Assembly (NCBI GenBank): GCA_016649785.1
Contig: JAENXB010000039.1
Coordinates: 1-16,351 of the forward strand
DNA from: Flavobacteriaceae bacterium
GTDB lineage: Bacteria > Bacteroidota > Bacteroidia > Flavobacteriales > Flavobacteriaceae
Reading direction: 5' to 3'
Length of the DNA: 16,351 nucleotides
Part shown: positions 1 to 7,187 of the stretch, one piece after another
How positions within the stretch are numbered: position 1 is the stretch's first letter
Layout: each line of letters begins with the position of its first letter
Notes under the pieces: generated by a model
The model's database searches: none
What the model was told of the DNA's origin: nothing
What the model saw: only the letters and a program-made list of their open reading frames with translations
Program-made: the position numbers and the translations under genes

Positions 1-129
1 ACACCTTTTCAAGCTGTTGAAAGATGGTACGAAATAGAACCAGAATTATTTAAAATAACACCCGAGGAATTTAAAATTAAAATTCTAAGTTTACAATCTA
101 GTTTTAATCAGCTTCCATTAACAACCTTG
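1..129 (+). CDS. Transposase C-terminus (partial, DDE/integrase-core type likely)
   Basis: This reading frame is open from base 1 to a TGA at 127-129 and encodes 42 residues, starting TPFQAVERWYEIEPELFK. The pattern of Thr-Pro followed by a Trp-Tyr helix and a 'PELF' segment resembles the extreme C-terminus of IS481/IS3-like integrase-core transposases, just past the catalytic domain. The catalytic residues are not in the window. Supporting context is the stop codon sitting 12 bases before a likely element end, and the broken gene next to it. The family assignment rests on recognition of a short tail and is only moderately secure. Confidence 0.5.
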
Positions 130-141
130 TGAAACTTGACA
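1..141 (+). mobile_element. Right end of an insertion sequence
   Basis: The first 141 bases hold the last codons of a transposase followed 12 bases later by a probable element terminus. Read inward from the right, the terminus begins TGTCAAGTTTCACAAGGTTG, a TG...CA type end as found in IS3/IS481-like elements. At base 142 the sequence changes abruptly to the coding sequence of a SIMPL-domain gene on the other strand, so the element appears to have inserted in that gene. The left end and the target-site duplication lie outside the window, so the family and exact boundary are inferred. Confidence 0.6.
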
Positions 142-496
142 CATAACCCTTAAAAATACTCCCCACAAAATTTCCGTTTTGATATTGGTTTTCCTGTTGT
201 TCTATGGTTTGAACCGAGTTGAACACAAAATTATCGGATTTGATCCCGTTGTCTGTTAAATATTTACGTACGGTTTCCTTATCTGCATTCAAATCTTCAT
301 AAGCCTGTTTCAAATCGGGATTCATTCTGCTGAATTGCCCTTCCCATACGATTAAATCTGAGGTGAAATTTTCATTTCCCGAACCTGTTACGGAAATAGT
401 CCCTTTAGGCTGTGCCCTTTCTATATAGGCGTTTCCAAGGAAAAATGAAGCAAATATGATAGCAATCGCAAAAATGATGGTACTGATTATTCTCAT
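104..496 (-). pseudogene. SIMPL-domain (DUF541) protein, truncated by IS insertion
   Basis: SIMPL/DUF541 proteins are exported proteins of roughly 230 residues whose role is poorly defined; some are linked to oxidative-stress defence. Here the N-terminus is intact: a hydrophobic export or anchor segment at residues 3-20, then the typical start of the domain (ISVTGSGNENF, residues 34-44) and the segment NGNFVGSIFKGYV (107-119). After Val119 the similarity stops. The remaining codons (SSFTRLLMEAD, then stop) are read out of the insertion-sequence end. About half of the domain is therefore missing, and the protein is probably non-functional. The gene is divergent from guaA. Native sequence runs from about base 142 to 496; the reading frame closes at 104 inside the element. 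Confidence 0.7.
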
Positions 497-542
497 GGGA
501 TGTTTCGATTTTCAATTAAAGATATTAAATTATACAACTGCA

Positions 543-573
543 TTGTCATTATTGGTTCAAATACTTACTTTTG
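543..573 (+). promoter_or_regulatory. guaA promoter, Bacteroidota type
   Basis: TTG at 543-545 is followed after 20 bases by TACTTTTG at 566-573, a full match to the Bacteroidota TAnnTTTG element at usual spacing. The last G of the box is only three bases before the guaA ATG (577), so transcription would start at or about the start codon. Confidence 0.6.
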
Positions 574-576
574 CGT

Positions 577-2109
577 ATGCAAGAAAACGTACTTATTTTA
601 GATTTTGGTTCCCAGTATACGCAGCTTATCGCGAGGCGTGTAAGAGAGTTGAATATTTACTGCGAGATTCATCCATATAATAAACCCCCAAAAGATCTTT
701 CCGGATTTAAAGCAGTGATCCTTTCTGGAAGCCCATTTTCGGTTCGGGCGGAAAATGCACCACATCCGGATCTCTCGGAGATAAGAGGGAAATTACCGCT
801 TTTGGCAGTGTGTTACGGGGCACAATATTTTGCTCAGTTTCATGGAGGAACCGTAGAAGCTTCAGAAACAAGGGAATACGGCAGGGCAAATTTGTCTGAC
901 ATCAAACCGGCAGAACTTTTGTTTGATGGAATTCCCGATTATTCGCAGGTATGGATGAGCCATAGCGACACCATAAAAGAATTACCTGAAAATAGCGTAA
1001 GGCTGGCAAGTACTTCAGATGTGCTGAATGCAGCCTATAGGATTGATGGAGAGCAAACCTATGCTATCCAATTTCATCCGGAAGTGTATCACACTACCGA
1101 TGGGAAACAAGTGCTGGAAAACTTTCTTGTAAAAATCGCGAAGGTTGCCCAAACCTGGACACCTGAGGCATTTGTGGAAATGACGGTTTCAGAATTAAAG
1201 AATAAAATAGGAGACGATAAGGTGGTGCTTGGTTTGAGCGGGGGCGTAGATTCCTCGGTAGCCGCTGTATTGCTTCACAAAGCCATAGGAAAAAATTTAT
1301 ATTGCATTTTTGTAAATAACGGGTTGCTTAGAAAAGACGAGTTTACCGGTGTTTTGGACCAGTATAAACATATGGGTCTGAACGTAAAAGGAGTAGATGC
1401 TTCGGCACGCTTCTTGGATGCCCTTGCCGGGCTTAGCGATCCCGAAGAAAAACGAAAAGCGATCGGGAATGCCTTTATTGAGGTTTTTGATCAGGAAGCG
1501 CATTTGATACAAAATGTAAAATATTTGGCACAAGGGACTATTTATCCGGATGTGATCGAATCGGTTTCTGTGAACGGAGGCCCTTCAGCAACTATAAAAT
1601 CACACCATAATGTTGGGGGGTTGCCAGATTTCATGAAATTGAAAGTGGTTGAACCGCTAAGGATGATATTTAAAGATGAAGTGCGCAGGGTAGGAGCTGA
1701 AATGGGAATAGCCAAGGAATTGTTGGGAAGACATCCCTTTCCCGGACCCGGATTGGCAATACGTATTTTGGGCGATGTCACAGCCGAAAAAGTCCGTACA
1801 CTTCAGGAAGTTGATGCTATTTTTATTGATGGACTTAAAGAATGGAATTTATACGATAAAGTTTGGCAGGCAGGAGCGATTTTGTTGCCCGTTAACTCGG
1901 TAGGTGTTATGGGTGATGAACGGACTTACGAAAAAGTAGTTGCTTTGAGAGCGGTAGAATCTACCGATGGAATGACTGCAGATTGGGTGAATTTACCATA
2001 CGAATTCCTTCAAAAGATATCCAACACAATAATAAATCGTGTAAAAGGCGTTAATAGGGTAGTGTATGATATAAGTTCAAAACCGCCCGCAACCATAGAA
2101 TGGGAGTAA
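577..2109 (+). CDS. guaA: GMP synthase (glutamine-hydrolysing)
   Basis: This enzyme makes GMP from XMP, ATP and glutamine, the last step of de novo guanylate synthesis, in the cytoplasm. It has 510 residues, normal for the bacterial single-chain form. An N-terminal class I glutamine amidotransferase domain carries the nucleophile Cys79 (LAVCYGAQ) and the His167/Glu169 pair (FHPEVYHT). The ATP-pyrophosphatase domain carries the P-loop SGGVDSS at 221-227, and the dimerisation domain ends PPATIEWE. The frame is also open from a TTG at 571, but ATG at 577 gives the usual MQENVLILDFGSQYTQ N-terminus and is preferred. It heads a plus-strand run with the LysM protein (102 bases downstream) and the OsmC gene. 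Confidence 0.97.
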   Translation: MQENVLILDFGSQYTQLIARRVRELNIYCEIHPYNKPPKDLSGFKAVILSGSPFSVRAENAPHPDLSEIRGKLPLLAVCYGAQYFAQFHGGTVEASETREYGRANLSDIKPAELLFDGIPDYSQVWMSHSDTIKELPENSVRLASTSDVLNAAYRIDGEQTYAIQFHPEVYHTTDGKQVLENFLVKIAKVAQTWTPEAFVEMTVSELKNKIGDDKVVLGLSGGVDSSVAAVLLHKAIGKNLYCIFVNNGLLRKDEFTGVLDQYKHMGLNVKGVDASARFLDALAGLSDPEEKRKAIGNAFIEVFDQEAHLIQNVKYLAQGTIYPDVIESVSVNGGPSATIKSHHNVGGLPDFMKLKVVEPLRMIFKDEVRRVGAEMGIAKELLGRHPFPGPGLAIRILGDVTAEKVRTLQEVDAIFIDGLKEWNLYDKVWQAGAILLPVNSVGVMGDERTYEKVVALRAVESTDGMTADWVNLPYEFLQKISNTIINRVKGVNRVVYDISSKPPATIEWE

Positions 2110-2211
2110 AATATTTTGAGCTTGTCGGGTTTCTTGACCTTGAATTAAATAGAGGTTTAACTGCGGATCATAAATTACAACGACCATTAAAGAACCAATA
2201 AAATCTAACAG

Positions 2212-4167
2212 ATGAAGTATGTGATTGTTATAAGCTTGTTTTTTCAAGTGCTTTCAACAACTGCCTTTAGCCAGGCTTTTAAATATCATACGGTAGCCCC
2301 GGAGGAAAATGTGTACCGGATTGCCCAAAAATACGATGTTAGTGTTGAATCTATCTATAAATATAATCCCGACGCGAAAAACGGGGTTCAGGTGGGCACA
2401 AAACTGGTTATTCCGGTGCAGGGTGAAACCTCGGAAACTTCGGGTGAGGCAGCTGTAAGTTTTAAGTCACATAGGGTCGAGAAAAAAGAAACCTTGTACA
2501 GTTTGTCAAAGCAGTATGATGTTAGTATTGATGATATCAAAAAATATAACAAGCAGCTTTATTCCAAGGAACTACAAAATGGGGAGACTATTCAAATCCC
2601 TATAATTGTCAAAGGCGAAACTCAAAGTGCACGGCCTGTTCAAAAACCGCTACCTCCCAAATCAACTCAAATTGGCAAAACAAGGGAACACATTATTTTG
2701 CCCAAAGAAACCAAATTTGGAATTGCCAGAAAATATGGAATGACTGTTGGGGAATTGGAAGTGTTAAATCCAACGGTAGGTGTTTTGCAACCCGGAATCA
2801 TGCTTAAGGTAGGAACCGCTGTTTTGGACGATTATGTAATTATCACCGATGAAGCCTTTCAATTTTATGAAGTGCAGCCACAGGAAACCATGTATAGCCT
2901 AACGCGCAGGTTTCAGGTTGAAGCAGATTCTTTAATGGCTTTAAATCCAGCATTAAAAGATGGATTAAAATGGGGAATGATATTAAAAGTCCCTACAAAA
3001 GATGCCAACGGAAGAACCTTGGATGTAGGAGCGGAAATAATGGGAGAAGCTGAAGCTTCAGATGCTAAACAACTCAATCTTGAAACCAACTTAAATAATT
3101 TCAACACCAAAAATTTGGTGTTGATGCTTCCCTACAACCTGAGCAAGATCAAAAACGATTCCATTTCCAATTCAAGGGAAATGTTGCAAAATGACAGGGT
3201 GATGCGAATTTCCCTGGACTTTTACAGTGGAGTATTAATGGCGATAGAACGTGCACAGGAATTGGGAATTTCTACCAATTTGAAGGTGTATGATACACAG
3301 CAACAACCTTCAAAGGTTGCCTCGATTGTCCAATCCAACAATTTCAATAACGTAGATGCAGTTATTGGTCCTCTATTACAGGCAACTTCAGAGGAAGCAG
3401 CTGCAAGATTGACAAATTTAAATGTTCCGGTAATTTCACCTATTTCAAACAGGGAATTGAGGGCAATTCCCAATTTATACCAGGCCCGGCCAAGCGATGA
3501 TATGTTAAGGGAAGCCATGATCAAATATTTGCAGAAAAATTCCCAGGGCAAAAATGTAATTATAGTTGCCGATGGGGCCTCTGGTGGAATTAAAAGCAAA
3601 TTGATGAATGCCCTGCCAAATGCTAGAACGGTCAACCCTAGCGGAAACAACATAAGCGAATCCACCCTGAGTCCTTCACTGGTAAAGGGCCGCGAGAATT
3701 GGGTGATTTTGGAATCGGAAAGTGTGGCTTTACTGAGCAGCGCTACTTCGGCATTAAACAGATTGGCAAGAGATAATGATATCGTCTTGTTTACAACAAA
3801 CAAGAACAGTTCATTTGAAAGCGATGTACTTTCAAATAATCACCTGGGAAGGTTAAAATTTCATTTTCCATCAGAATATAAAGAGTTTGATGAGATGGTG
3901 AGCGATAGTTTTATCGATTCATATAAAACAAAATACGGATATGTTCCCAATAAATATACGGTTCGTGGTTATGACCTGACCCTTGATGTATTATTGCGTT
4001 TGGCGGCGATGGGCAGCCTTGAAAAATCGGTGGAGGCAAATATTATCACCGAGTATGTTGAAAATAAATTTTTATATAAACATAAGGCCAACGGCGGATA
4101 TTATAACGATGCGGTATATATCATGCATCTTAATGAAGACCTGAGCCTTAGCGTTGCAAAAGAATAA
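2212..4167 (+). CDS. Secreted LysM (x4) + type 1 periplasmic-binding fusion protein
   Basis: This is a 651-residue exported protein. A signal peptide (residues 1-20, cut near AFS|QA) is followed by four LysM-like peptidoglycan-binding modules at about 23-69, 84-132, 157-202 and 216-261. A variable linker leads to a C-terminal domain (about 299-650) that reads as a type 1 periplasmic-binding fold of the branched-chain amino-acid receptor/LpoA class (for example NNVDAVIGPLL, VPVISPISN). LysM modules should hold it on the cell wall, in the periplasm or at the inner face of the outer membrane. No transporter genes lie nearby, so a transport role is not supported; wall sensing or control of a peptidoglycan enzyme, as E. 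coli LpoA does, is a possible alternative. LysM3 and LysM4 are the most diverged. The OsmC gene starts three bases after its stop. Confidence 0.85.
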   Translation: MKYVIVISLFFQVLSTTAFSQAFKYHTVAPEENVYRIAQKYDVSVESIYKYNPDAKNGVQVGTKLVIPVQGETSETSGEAAVSFKSHRVEKKETLYSLSKQYDVSIDDIKKYNKQLYSKELQNGETIQIPIIVKGETQSARPVQKPLPPKSTQIGKTREHIILPKETKFGIARKYGMTVGELEVLNPTVGVLQPGIMLKVGTAVLDDYVIITDEAFQFYEVQPQETMYSLTRRFQVEADSLMALNPALKDGLKWGMILKVPTKDANGRTLDVGAEIMGEAEASDAKQLNLETNLNNFNTKNLVLMLPYNLSKIKNDSISNSREMLQNDRVMRISLDFYSGVLMAIERAQELGISTNLKVYDTQQQPSKVASIVQSNNFNNVDAVIGPLLQATSEEAAARLTNLNVPVISPISNRELRAIPNLYQARPSDDMLREAMIKYLQKNSQGKNVIIVADGASGGIKSKLMNALPNARTVNPSGNNISESTLSPSLVKGRENWVILESESVALLSSATSALNRLARDNDIVLFTTNKNSSFESDVLSNNHLGRLKFHFPSEYKEFDEMVSDSFIDSYKTKYGYVPNKYTVRGYDLTLDVLLRLAAMGSLEKSVEANIITEYVENKFLYKHKANGGYYNDAVYIMHLNEDLSLSVAKE

Positions 4168-4170
4168 AAT

Positions 4171-4572
4171 ATGACCTCAAAAGTAATTTACCAGGGCGAT
4201 TTGCGCACCGAATGTGAACATTTGCAGAGCAGTAGTAAATTCATCACCGATGCTCCGCTTGATAATCAAGGCAAAGCAGAGGCTTTTTCACCAACAGATA
4301 CCGTTGCCACGGCAGTGGCTTCATGTATGATAACTACGATGGGGATCAAGGCAAGAGATCTTGAACTGGATTTGAAAGATACTTATGCTGAGGTTACCAA
4401 ATATATGGAAGCCAATCCACGAAGAATTTCAAAAATTGATGTGAACCTATTTATAAAAGGCAAATTAAGCGACAAGGAAAAGGCAATTTTGGAAAACGTT
4501 GCCAGAACCTGTCCTGTGGTCCAAAGCATTCACCCTGATATTGTAAAGAATATTTCCTTTAATTATAACTGA
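4171..4572 (+). CDS. OsmC/Ohr-family protein
   Basis: This 133-residue protein belongs to the OsmC/Ohr fold, whose members reduce organic hydroperoxides through two cysteines. Both are present: Cys52 in TAVASCMITTMG, at the start of the central helix, and Cys114 in ARTCPVVQS. The spacing fits the OsmC/YhfA branch more than classic Ohr. The start codon is three bases after the stop of the LysM protein, so the two are almost certainly co-transcribed and perhaps translationally coupled. The stop codon lies inside the left arm of a long inverted repeat. The natural substrate is not predictable from sequence. Confidence 0.88.
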   Translation: MTSKVIYQGDLRTECEHLQSSSKFITDAPLDNQGKAEAFSPTDTVATAVASCMITTMGIKARDLELDLKDTYAEVTKYMEANPRRISKIDVNLFIKGKLSDKEKAILENVARTCPVVQSIHPDIVKNISFNYN

Positions 4573-4770
4573 TCAGTTCATAAAATTCGGAGTGCCTAAA
4601 ATGCCTAAAGTAATGGAGACTTTATTGTACGGTAGGATTAAAACTGTAAATCAAAAACAGCAAATTTTTGAAGAGATATTGCTGTTTTTGATTCATATTA
4701 GCTTACTTATATTTTATCTTTTAACTCAAAATACTCCAGACTTTAGGCACTTTAAGTACTGATTAGTTAT
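4565..4770. repeat. 206-base nested imperfect inverted repeat (MITE-like or long hairpin)
   Basis: The intergenic region between convergent OsmC and nitronate monooxygenase genes is built from three nested pairs of arms. The outer arms are 4565-4584 and 4751-4770, matching at 17 of 20 positions. The middle arms, TGCCTAAAGT at 4602-4611 and its complement at 4740-4749, are perfect. The inner arms, at 4649-4663 and 4679-4693, are a perfect 15-base match. The left side also holds a tandem copy of TGCCTAAA (4593-4600 and 4602-4609). The left outer arm overlaps the OsmC stop codon. It could be a non-autonomous mobile element remnant or one large bidirectional terminator hairpin; no target-site duplication is evident. 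Confidence 0.6.
4649..4693. terminator. Probable bidirectional terminator hairpin
   Basis: A perfect 15-base stem (AATCAAAAACAGCAA and its complement) surrounds a 15-base loop between two convergent genes. Runs of five A or T lie inside the stem rather than after it, so it is not a textbook intrinsic terminator, but its position suits ending transcription from both the OsmC and the nitronate monooxygenase sides. Confidence 0.45.
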
Positions 4771-4802
4771 TGGTAATTTTATTAATTGGAAAAAATATCA
4801 AA

Positions 4803-5744
4803 TCAATAATTTGTTACTTCTGCCTTTGCGAGCTCAAATTCTGCCATCATTTCACGGACAATTTGGGCTGCGGGTTTAATATCGTGGATCAACCCGGCAA
4901 TTTGACCAATTTCGAGTTCTCCATCGTCAATATCGCCTTCAAACATTCCTTTTTTGGAACGTGCCCGCCCGAGTAATTTTAATAATTCTTCCCTGTTTGG
5001 CCTGGTTTCATATAGTTTCTGGATTTCTTCAAAAAACTTGTTTTTCAAAATCCTGACCGGCGCCAGTTCTTTTAAAGTAAGTATGGTATCGCCTTCGTTT
5101 GCCTCGATCACCTTTTTTTTGAATTTGATATGAGAAGAGGCTTCATCGCTGGCTACAAACCTCGAGCCTACCTGAACTGCATCTGCGCCCAATACCATAG
5201 CAGCAAGCATTCCACGGCCTGTGGCTATTCCTCCTGCTGCGATAAGCGGGATTTGAAGTTGTTCCTTTACCATTGGAATTAAGGTAAAGGTAGTAGTTTC
5301 ATCCCGGCCGTTGTGGCCACCGGCTTCAAAACCTTCGGCAACAACCGCATCAACGCCTGCTTCCTGGGATTTTAAGGCGAATTTTACGCTGCTCACAACG
5401 TGGACGACCTTTATTCCGTGTGATTGTAAATGTTTGGTCCAGGTTTTCGGATTACCTGCAGAAGTAAAGACGATTTTCACATCTTCTTCAATGATTATTT
5501 TAATAATTTCGTCGATATCAGGATACAACATCGGGACATTCACGGCAAACGGCCTGGAGGTCGCCCTTTTGCATTTTTGGATGTGTTCCCTAAGGATCTC
5601 GGGATACATAGAACCCGCGCCTATAATCCCCAATCCACCTTCATTGCTTACCGCGCTTGCTAGTTTCCAACCGCTTGCCCAAATCATTCCGGCTTGAATT
5701 ATGGGATATTCTATATTGAAGAGATGCGTAATTTTATTGGACAT
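4803..5744 (-). CDS. Nitronate monooxygenase / FabK-like FMN enzyme
   Basis: This is a 313-residue TIM-barrel flavoprotein of the nitronate monooxygenase (2-nitropropane dioxygenase) family. Members oxidise alkyl nitronates with FMN, while the closely related FabK reduces enoyl-ACP with NAD(P)H. The N-terminus shows the family start (YPIIQAGM, residues 13-20). The active-site segment AGGHNGR holds His144, the position of the catalytic histidine in both families. The FMN phosphate site is seen as AAGGIATGRG (169-178) and GADAVQVGSRF (186-196). Sequence alone does not separate the two activities; nitronate monooxygenase-like is the safer name. It lies 101 bases downstream of mnmA on the same strand and may be transcribed from that gene or alone. 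Confidence 0.85.
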   Translation of the reverse strand: MSNKITHLFNIEYPIIQAGMIWASGWKLASAVSNEGGLGIIGAGSMYPEILREHIQKCKRATSRPFAVNVPMLYPDIDEIIKIIIEEDVKIVFTSAGNPKTWTKHLQSHGIKVVHVVSSVKFALKSQEAGVDAVVAEGFEAGGHNGRDETTTFTLIPMVKEQLQIPLIAAGGIATGRGMLAAMVLGADAVQVGSRFVASDEASSHIKFKKKVIEANEGDTILTLKELAPVRILKNKFFEEIQKLYETRPNREELLKLLGRARSKKGMFEGDIDDGELEIGQIAGLIHDIKPAAQIVREMMAEFELAKAEVTNY

Positions 5745-5845
5745 TCTTTTATTGTAATTTTTGATGATGAAAGCTTGAAATAGTTAATCCTGTGAAAAGA
5801 CTACAATCTAACTATAATAATAAAAAGAGAATACTCTTGATAGGT

Positions 5846-7045
5846 TTAATTTGCTTCAGATGAAATAACCCCTGAACCCAATAATTCATCTTCCCTGTAC
5901 CAGGCAACAAACTGACCTTCGGTAATAGCAGACTGCATATTTTTAAAAACTACGTACATCCCGTTTTCGGTTTGGTATAAAGTAGCTTCCTGCAATGGTT
6001 GACGATAGCGTATCCTTGCCAAAACCGATAATTTTTCACCTGCTTTTATTGCGAGATCCCGGCGAACCCAATGTACTTCATTCCCTTTTACAAAAAGGGC
6101 TTTTCTATACAGGCCGGGGTGTTCTTTGCCTTGCCCCGTATAAATAACATTCGAATCCACATCGGTCCCTATTACAAACAAGGGTTCAGGCATACCTCCT
6201 ACGGCAAGTCCTTTGCGTTGGCCGGTAGTAAAGTAATGAGCTCCCTGATGTTTTCCCACCACTTTTCCATCACTCACTTCGTATTTGTATTTTTTTGAAA
6301 GATGGCTCAATTCTTCAATTTTTGAATTGAAGTCTGGAATTTCAGTCTTATAGATTTCCTTTTCGGCATCAATTTCAACAATAACGCCTTCTTTGGGCTT
6401 TAGTTTTTGCTGAAGGAATTCCGGCAAACGAACTTTTCCTATGAAACAAAGTCCCTGGGAATCTTTTTTGTTCGCGGTGATCAAATCCTGCTCAGCAGCT
6501 ATTTCCCGAACTTCCGGCTTTTGCAATTCCCCAATGGGAAAAAGCGTTTTAGATAATTGTTCCTGTGTGAGCTGACAAAGAAAATAGGATTGATCCTTAT
6601 TATCATCTTTTCCGGCAAGCAATTGATAGGTGGTTTTTCCGTCTTTTTGGATTTCCCCTTTCCGGCAATAATGCCCGGTAGCAACATAATCTGCGCCCAA
6701 AGTGAGGGCGATTTTCATAAAAACATCAAACTTTATTTCCCGGTTGCACAACACATCAGGATTTGGGGTACGTCCAAGTTCGTATTCCCGGAACATATAA
6801 TCTACTATGCGTTCTTTGTATTGTTCGCTCAGGTCGACAATCTGAAAAGGAATTCCCAATTTTTCAGCAACCATCATCGCATCATTGCTATCTTCCAACC
6901 AAGGGCATTCATCGGAAATCGTAACCGAATCATCATGCCAGTTTTTCATAAACAAGCCAATAACCTCATATCCCTGCTGCTGCAGTAAATATGCTGCCAC
7001 ACTTGAATCTACACCACCCGATAAACCTACCACTACTTTTTTCAT
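5846..7045 (-). CDS. mnmA: tRNA-specific 2-thiouridylase MnmA
   Basis: MnmA adds sulfur to position 2 of the wobble uridine of tRNAs for Lys, Glu and Gln, using ATP to adenylate the base and a persulfide relayed from a cysteine desulfurase. The 399-residue protein has the PP-loop SGGVDSS (9-15), catalytic Cys100 in TPNPDVLCNREIKF and the persulfide Cys200 in SQGLCFIGKVR. The C-terminal beta-barrel contains HQGAHYFTTGQRKGL. Compared with the E. coli enzyme, about 30 extra residues (roughly 226-257) lie before that segment. The frame is open further upstream (to 7093), but ATG at 7045 gives the standard MKKVVVGLSGGVDSS start. Confidence 0.96.
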   Translation of the reverse strand: MKKVVVGLSGGVDSSVAAYLLQQQGYEVIGLFMKNWHDDSVTISDECPWLEDSNDAMMVAEKLGIPFQIVDLSEQYKERIVDYMFREYELGRTPNPDVLCNREIKFDVFMKIALTLGADYVATGHYCRKGEIQKDGKTTYQLLAGKDDNKDQSYFLCQLTQEQLSKTLFPIGELQKPEVREIAAEQDLITANKKDSQGLCFIGKVRLPEFLQQKLKPKEGVIVEIDAEKEIYKTEIPDFNSKIEELSHLSKKYKYEVSDGKVVGKHQGAHYFTTGQRKGLAVGGMPEPLFVIGTDVDSNVIYTGQGKEHPGLYRKALFVKGNEVHWVRRDLAIKAGEKLSVLARIRYRQPLQEATLYQTENGMYVVFKNMQSAITEGQFVAWYREDELLGSGVISSEAN

Positions 7046-7116
7046 AATTCTAACTTGCATCAATTTGACAAAACCATATTGGTTATAATTCATTTAAACT
7101 GTCGCCAAACCGGTTG

Positions 7117-7124
7117 CAAAATTA
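7117..7124 (-). promoter_or_regulatory. Possible mnmA -7 promoter box
   Basis: On the minus strand TAATTTTG matches TAnnTTTG, 71 bases upstream of the mnmA ATG. No TTG is seen at the usual upstream spacing; that position falls within the terminator of the preceding lipoprotein gene. The call is tentative. Confidence 0.35.
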
Positions 7125-7130
7125 CGAAAT

Positions 7131-7158
7131 AAAAAAGGGGTGGAAAATTCCACCCCTT
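7131..7158 (-). terminator. Intrinsic terminator of the lipocalin-like gene
   Basis: Inverted arms AAGGGGTGGAA (7135-7145) and TTCCACCCCTT (7148-7158) form a GC-rich stem, followed on the minus strand by a run of Ts. It lies 30 bases past the stop of the minus-strand lipoprotein gene, separating it from mnmA. Confidence 0.85.
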
Positions 7159-7187
7159 AATTTATATTTTATTGCATCAAATCTATT

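Noticed and set aside
3222..3803. 193-codon open frame on the minus strand inside the LysM/periplasmic-binding gene
   Set aside because: It lies wholly within a well-supported gene on the other strand, its translation has no recognisable domain, and its composition looks like an antisense reading.
4770..4976. 68-codon plus-strand frame at the end of the nitronate monooxygenase gene
   Set aside because: It overlaps the conserved C-terminus of that gene and its translation is featureless.
6557..6988. 143-codon plus-strand frame inside mnmA
   Set aside because: It is fully antisense to a conserved enzyme, with no motif, signal or leader of its own.
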